Shown here: positions 59,766 to 64,000 of the stretch, piece after piece | Layout: each line of letters opens with the position of its first letter | How positions within the stretch are numbered: position 1 is the first letter of the stretch | Assembly (NCBI GenBank): GCA_963855995.1 | Contig: OY979717.1 | Coordinates: forward strand, 38,622,680 to 38,686,679 | Reading direction: 5' to 3' | Length of the DNA stretch: 64,000 bases | Origin: Muricea muricata | Lineage: Eukaryota > Cnidaria > Anthozoa > Malacalcyonacea > Plexauridae | The notes under the pieces: model-generated | What the model was told of the DNA's origin: nothing | Database searches by the model: none | The model's input: only the letters and a program-made list of their open reading frames with translations | Program-made: the position numbers and the translations under genes

Positions 59766-62700
59766 CTATACCAAATTTTTTCTCTCAAGAGGCATGACAA
59801 ACAGTACATTTTCTTCCCCAATTTTATCATAACCGGCAACAAACGTTCGAGATAAACGTTGAATGGGGACAAATGAAGCCGGGCCAAGACTCTCGAAAAG
59901 GGTAGGACACCAGACCTCTGGTACAACACCTTCAGTACCATAGTGAAAACGCTCTGGGTGATACTGGAACCAACGAACAAATGCAAAGCAAAATGAATGA
60001 ACTTGTTCATCGTAAGTGATGGACTGCCGAACAAAGTACTGCATTATTCCAGGCCTTTCATCTGCTAACTCCAAATCCACCAATCCGTCGAATCTACCAG
60101 CTCACTGCACTAATACATATGAATAGCGATTAAGACGAGAAAACCTGGATCCAAAGCACTCAGACGCAAGTTCTGCCGAGGCATACTTGTCGAAAAGGGA
60201 GGGTATATGAGACAATAATATACCGGGAAAAAAGATTTTGTACACTTCATAAATGTATAGAAGCTCATCACTATCAAGCTGTTCAATCACATGAGGGGAG
60301 CCCAAGGAATAACCAGCAAGCGAGTACCATAATTTGTTTTCAACGTCAATTTTGTCGTGACTGAGCTGAAGGATATCAAGGCAAAGTTTATGATCAAGCA
60401 CGAGTGTGCTAGATTTACAGCCAGTGCGTTGGTCTAATTTACTCACAATATCTTGGAATTGTTCTCTATACTCCTCTGGAAATGCAAAATCTCTTATGTT
60501 GAGGTCACGAATGAATTTGCGCATGATTTGTAACTCGACTGATTTATTGTTGGTATAGTAATTGCCCAATATGCCATTGTATCTTTCTAAGCTAAATAAC
60601 CAAAAACTGTAAATTGGACCGTAATCCAAGATACAATCGGCCAAATGAGAGTGCATGTGCATGTTTGGGGTAATACGTTCCTTTCCATACATTCTTTCAA
60701 CATCACAACAAAACTTAAAGGGCATTGGCAATAAAATTTTTTATTGTTTCATCCGAAAGAGCATGAAAAAATCAGTTATTTGGCCGTTTACTGTAATAGA
60801 CTATCTCCTTTAGTTCCGAAGTTATTCGGAAAAATGTGCAAAGTATAAACTGCTGATTCAGCAAAAGTTGTGACGTCACTAGTTGGGTAAGTAGGTTAAA
60901 TAAATACATAAACGAGCATAACTCAGTTATTATTCAGTCAAACTCAACAAAATTTTGCACATGGATACTACATGACAAGATGCATCAAAAAACATTTCTA
61001 ATTTTGTTGCCAAGGTAACCCTGCCGTCCCCAGGCCCCTGATACGAAATTTCTATAACATGCTGTATTTATCCACATGGACATTTTTTTCGAACAATGAT
61101 CTTCCCATCGAACTTTAGGCATGCATATGTATAGCAGAGAAACTTCTGATATCATTTTGTTATAACCAGTTTCAGTATACAGCAATTTTATAAAAATTCT
61201 GTGTGGTGCCTGGGGACGACAGTGTTACCATAGCAACGACGTTAGAAAAGTTTTTGGATGTATCTTGCAATGTAGTATCTGTGTACAAAGGTTTATTGAA
61301 TTTGAGTGAGTAATAACTGAGCTGTGCTCATTAATGTATTTGTTAAACCTACTTACCCAACTAGTGACGTCACAACTTTTGCTGAATCAGCAGTTTATAT
61401 TTTGTACATTTTTGCAAATAACTTCGGAACTAAAAGAGATAGTCTATTACAGTAAACGGCCAATCAGCTTACTTTTTCATGCTCTTTCACATGAAACAAT
61501 AAAAATTTTTATTGCCAATGTCCTTTAATCAAAATATCATGAGCAATCCCAACATCAGAAATTCGTATCAACGGCTGACACAATATTTTACAGGCTTTAA
61601 CGAATTGTAACCAACATCTATAGTGTGGATCAGGTAGATGACCAAACAGTGCAAACGGAGAGAAGATAGTAACCCAGGTTTTCCACTGTTCTGCTGTAAA
61701 ACCCGAGAACGACTTTGCTATTTTAAACGGCAGTCGACCTAAATACGATGGGACATTTGATGCATCAACTTTATTCTGGACATGTTCCAAATCTGCTTGG
61801 GTTAATACCGAAAGTTCTAGCCAAATTTCAATCATGCGTTTAGCAGTTCCGAGAAATAAGTTGTGCATTGGGTCAACGATTGTAAATCTTATACAGTCAA
61901 AATAAGGCAATCGCAGAAGTTCCGAGTATCTGGCACCATATGATGACTCTTTGGCGTTGCGTAGCTCTTGTGTGGGTTGTGCCAGTATCTCCTCCACGTG
62001 CCGCCTATATTCCACAGGATTTCTACCACGACAAGACTCGAAACCAGAATAATCTGTAGCAACACCAACGCCACCAGTTTTAAACTCCTTGCTACATTTT
62101 GGACAACCATGCTTGGAGTTATGTGCTGTAAAACCACAAACCTTCCGGCTTGCAGGCATATCACAAGCTACGCACAACAGCGCTGCCTTAAAACATTCGA
62201 GAACAAGAAGAGAGCCAGAATGCCTGAGCATTACACCTTCTTCCCAAAGTACCACTAACTCATCCACAAGGGGCTTCAGAAAAGAATTGATGTTAATCCG
62301 CGGTTCACTTGGACCAGAAATTATTCCAACCAGGAAGACGTTTTCCCTCTTGAAACGTTCGCTTCTGGGAAGATTCATTAAAACTAAATACATTACACCA
62401 ACAGAGTATTGCGTATGTTTGAATGGCTGCATCCAGTCAACGTTTAGCATAAACGCATAATTTCGCCTGGATGCTAAAAATGACGACCCATTGAATACCT
62501 GGAATTCTTTCCAAATCCTCCCTTCAAATACATCACACATAATACGACGTGCTGACCTCAGCTCACGGTTACGCCACAACTCACAGCGTTCAGTCAAACC
62601 AGGATGCTTTACAAACTGCGTCAACATTTCGACAAGGCTTTTGAAGCAGAATAGCTTATGTGGGTATAACCGAGTAGCACCGCCACTTAGCGTTACTTCT

Positions 62701-63438
62701 TTTAAGAGTATTGCGCCACACGGTTTGCGCATGCGCCTCTGTCGATGATTAGGAAAGCGAACGAAAGTACACGTTTTCGAAACATTATGATTTCCAACAA
62801 GTCGATAACAATCCTCGAATGTATATATTGAAGAACAGTTCGGGCAAACCACATATTTACTAAACTTATCCCCAGTAAGACTAACTGCTTTTTAAAATAG
62901 GTATAACGATCCCAGGAATGCTACAGAAAATGCAGAAAACCAGTGGTTTGTGAGTGCCAACGTTTCAAAAAACCGCTTGAGCAATGACAATAAAAATTCC
63001 ATAGCATTATCTGGTACAGGGAAAAAAGTCCAAAAAGTATGCCAGAAGTATTAACAAACAATTTAGTAATGTACGATAGGATGCAGACTGCGGCTGATTA
63101 GCGTCAACAGATGGCAAATTGGGTCTTCCATTAAAATCTTCGTCGATTTCATTGGGTAGCACTCCATCCCATATTTCCTGATCAAGTAGCCCTTGACCTT
63201 CACCGACTTCTGAGTCATTGTGATCATGAAACAGCAGACTGGATGGAGGGGAAATACTATCGTTGTCAACCTCCATAAATTGCTCACTATCATCGCTGCT
63301 GCTGGATGCTAAATCGGGATCTTTTTTCCAGGTATTACTGTCGAGTTTAAAATATAGCAATCGATGCCTTCTAAAGGTTGTAGGTGGTAAATAACTTTCG
63401 CAGTGCGGACAAAGAGTCATATAGCCTTGCTCCACCAT
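59766..63438 (-). pseudogene. Second tnp2-like (Transposase_21 type) transposase, interrupted
   Basis: Reading 63438 to 59766, a CPHC...RH finger (63400-63365) is followed by an acidic linker, then CPNCSSIY and a long core, 62852-61529. The core contains VGVMYLVLMNLPRSERF, ENVFLVGIISGPSEPR, CDMPASRKVCGF with KHGCPKCSKEF, and VDPMHNLFLGTAKRM. After an 806 bp foldback insertion the protein resumes with FCCDVERMYGKERITPNMHM and LERYNGILGNYYTNN (60714-60105) and ends PLERKNLV at 59766. Damage: a frame change near 63025, a TAA at 62892-62894, the insertion, and a TGA at 60102-60104. Full length would be near 1000 residues, as in the family. It differs clearly from the transposase at 51.7-53.7 kb. 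Confidence 0.82.
60719..61524. mobile_element. Foldback/palindromic MITE, 806 bp, TTAA target
   Basis: TTAA flanks both sides (60715-60718, 61525-61528). The ends read AGGGCATTGGCAATAAAA and, reversed, AGGACATTGGCAATAAAA, and similarity between the arms runs about 340 bp inward (for example TGCTGATTCAGCAAAAGTTG and AACTCAGTTATTA in both). Only about 100 bp in the centre is unpaired. TTAA with AGG ends suits Kolobok or piggyBac; Kolobok seems likelier. Removing it with one TTAA restores the transposase frame. Confidence 0.93.
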
Positions 63439-63681
63439 ATTTTCGAATTGTCATAGAAACATGTATCATTACCAACATAAAAGGTGAAAAGGGTACAACC
63501 GGTGGTAACAAGGGTCGCCACAAGCATTCAGCCTCGTTTTTGCTAAACAATAAGCCCAGAATGCGTTTTGGGCGGGAAACCAGTGGAGGGAATTCGAAGT
63601 CGAAGACGTTTTCGAAAACTTTGTTGCCGCAAGCTTTTTACGTATTTTTTCAACAATTTTCTCGCCCAAAAATTTTAAAAA
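63439..63681. promoter_or_regulatory. Divergent intergenic region
   Basis: This 240 bp separates the minus-strand transposase start from the plus-strand gene at 63682 and would have to hold both promoters. No clear TATA box is visible. Confidence 0.35.
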
Positions 63682-64000
63682 ATGGCAGAAAGTGTACCAA
63701 GAAATGAAGCTATGTTGGCCACAATCATTTTAAACCAAAGAACCATAATGGACCAGAACAAAAAGCTTCTGGAAAACAGACGACAAGAAAGAGCTGAAGA
63801 ACGAGAAAGGAATTCGTCGAACGACAAGATTCCTTTGATTGTGCAGGTATATACATCATTAGGATTGTAGATTTTTGGACAAGCTTATAGCTTTGCCAAA
63901 AAATGGTAAAGGGAGAATTTTTCTCGAGCAACAACCAGCTGTATACATATGGAAAAGCTATAAATGGCCAACTGTATTTAGTGTTTATGGACGAGATGGA
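63682..64000 (+). CDS. Unknown gene divergent from transposase, cut by window edge
   Basis: ATG 63682 opens a frame reading VPRNEAMLATIILNQRTI, then a charged helix RRQERAEERERNSSND, ending at TAG 63868-63870. Beyond, a different frame is open to the window end and looks coding: LDKLIALPKNGKGRIFLEQQ and SYKWPTVFSVYGRDG. A very short GTATAT...TGTAG segment or a frameshift near 63850-63868 could join them. I do not recognise the product. Its divergent placement suggests it is the second gene of the same transposon. Confidence 0.45.

Overview
The window is a stretch of invertebrate, most likely cnidarian, genomic DNA made almost entirely of nested and decayed mobile elements, tandem repeats and one ribosomal DNA pseudogene. 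I see no convincing host single-copy gene. The cnidarian call rests on the 5.8S/18S remnants (AATGGCGCTCTTG-type 5.8S 3' part, an anthozoan-like 18S variable region) and on transposon families common in cnidarians. It is an inference, not a species assignment.

Layout. 1-8.7 kb: a degenerate ~170-210 bp satellite split by a 2.36 kb non-autonomous hAT element (8 bp TSD) and a 4.8 kb two-gene PIF/Harbinger element (TAA TSD). 10-15.2 kb: a 3' fragment of a non-LTR-type reverse transcriptase (minus strand) butting against a Helitron-like Rep/helicase element with a companion protein. 16.8-27.3 kb: a BEL/Pao retrotransposon on the minus strand, split by an autonomous-type hAT element inside its protease region and by a 310 bp hAT-like MITE in gag. 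28-31.4 kb: a strikingly regular 178 bp satellite carrying a hAT-type MITE and a ~920 bp block duplication. 31.7-33.3 kb: a second, internally deleted copy of the Helitron-like element whose companion gene is still open. 33.9-38.5 kb: an rDNA pseudogene on the minus strand (18S, ITS1, 5.8S, partial 28S) holding an R2 element that has lost its reverse transcriptase but keeps DNA-binding zinc fingers and the endonuclease in one frame. 39.2-44.0 kb: a nearly complete Gypsy element with 140 bp LTRs and a textbook -1 frameshift signal between gag and pol. 44-47 kb: tandem repeats and a long TA/TACATA/TACACA microsatellite. 47.1-56.3 kb: a 9.2 kb DNA transposon with inverted ends, arrays of AACGTT-like subterminal motifs, a tnp2-like transposase and a multi-exon DUF4806-like gene. 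58-64 kb: a second tnp2-like transposase, interrupted by an 806 bp foldback element at a TTAA site, with a divergent unknown gene at the right edge.

How the parts fit. Most coding regions carry frameshifts or stops, and many nestings are proved by exact target-site duplications whose removal restores the interrupted sequence (hAT in BEL, MITE in gag, TTAA foldback in transposase, Harbinger in satellite). The best leads for new biology are the RT-less R2 derivative, the unknown Helitron companion protein present in both copies, the transposase/DUF4806 pair with duplicated micro-exons and subterminal repeats, and the Gypsy frameshift signal. All domain names come from reading motifs by eye; no database search was run.
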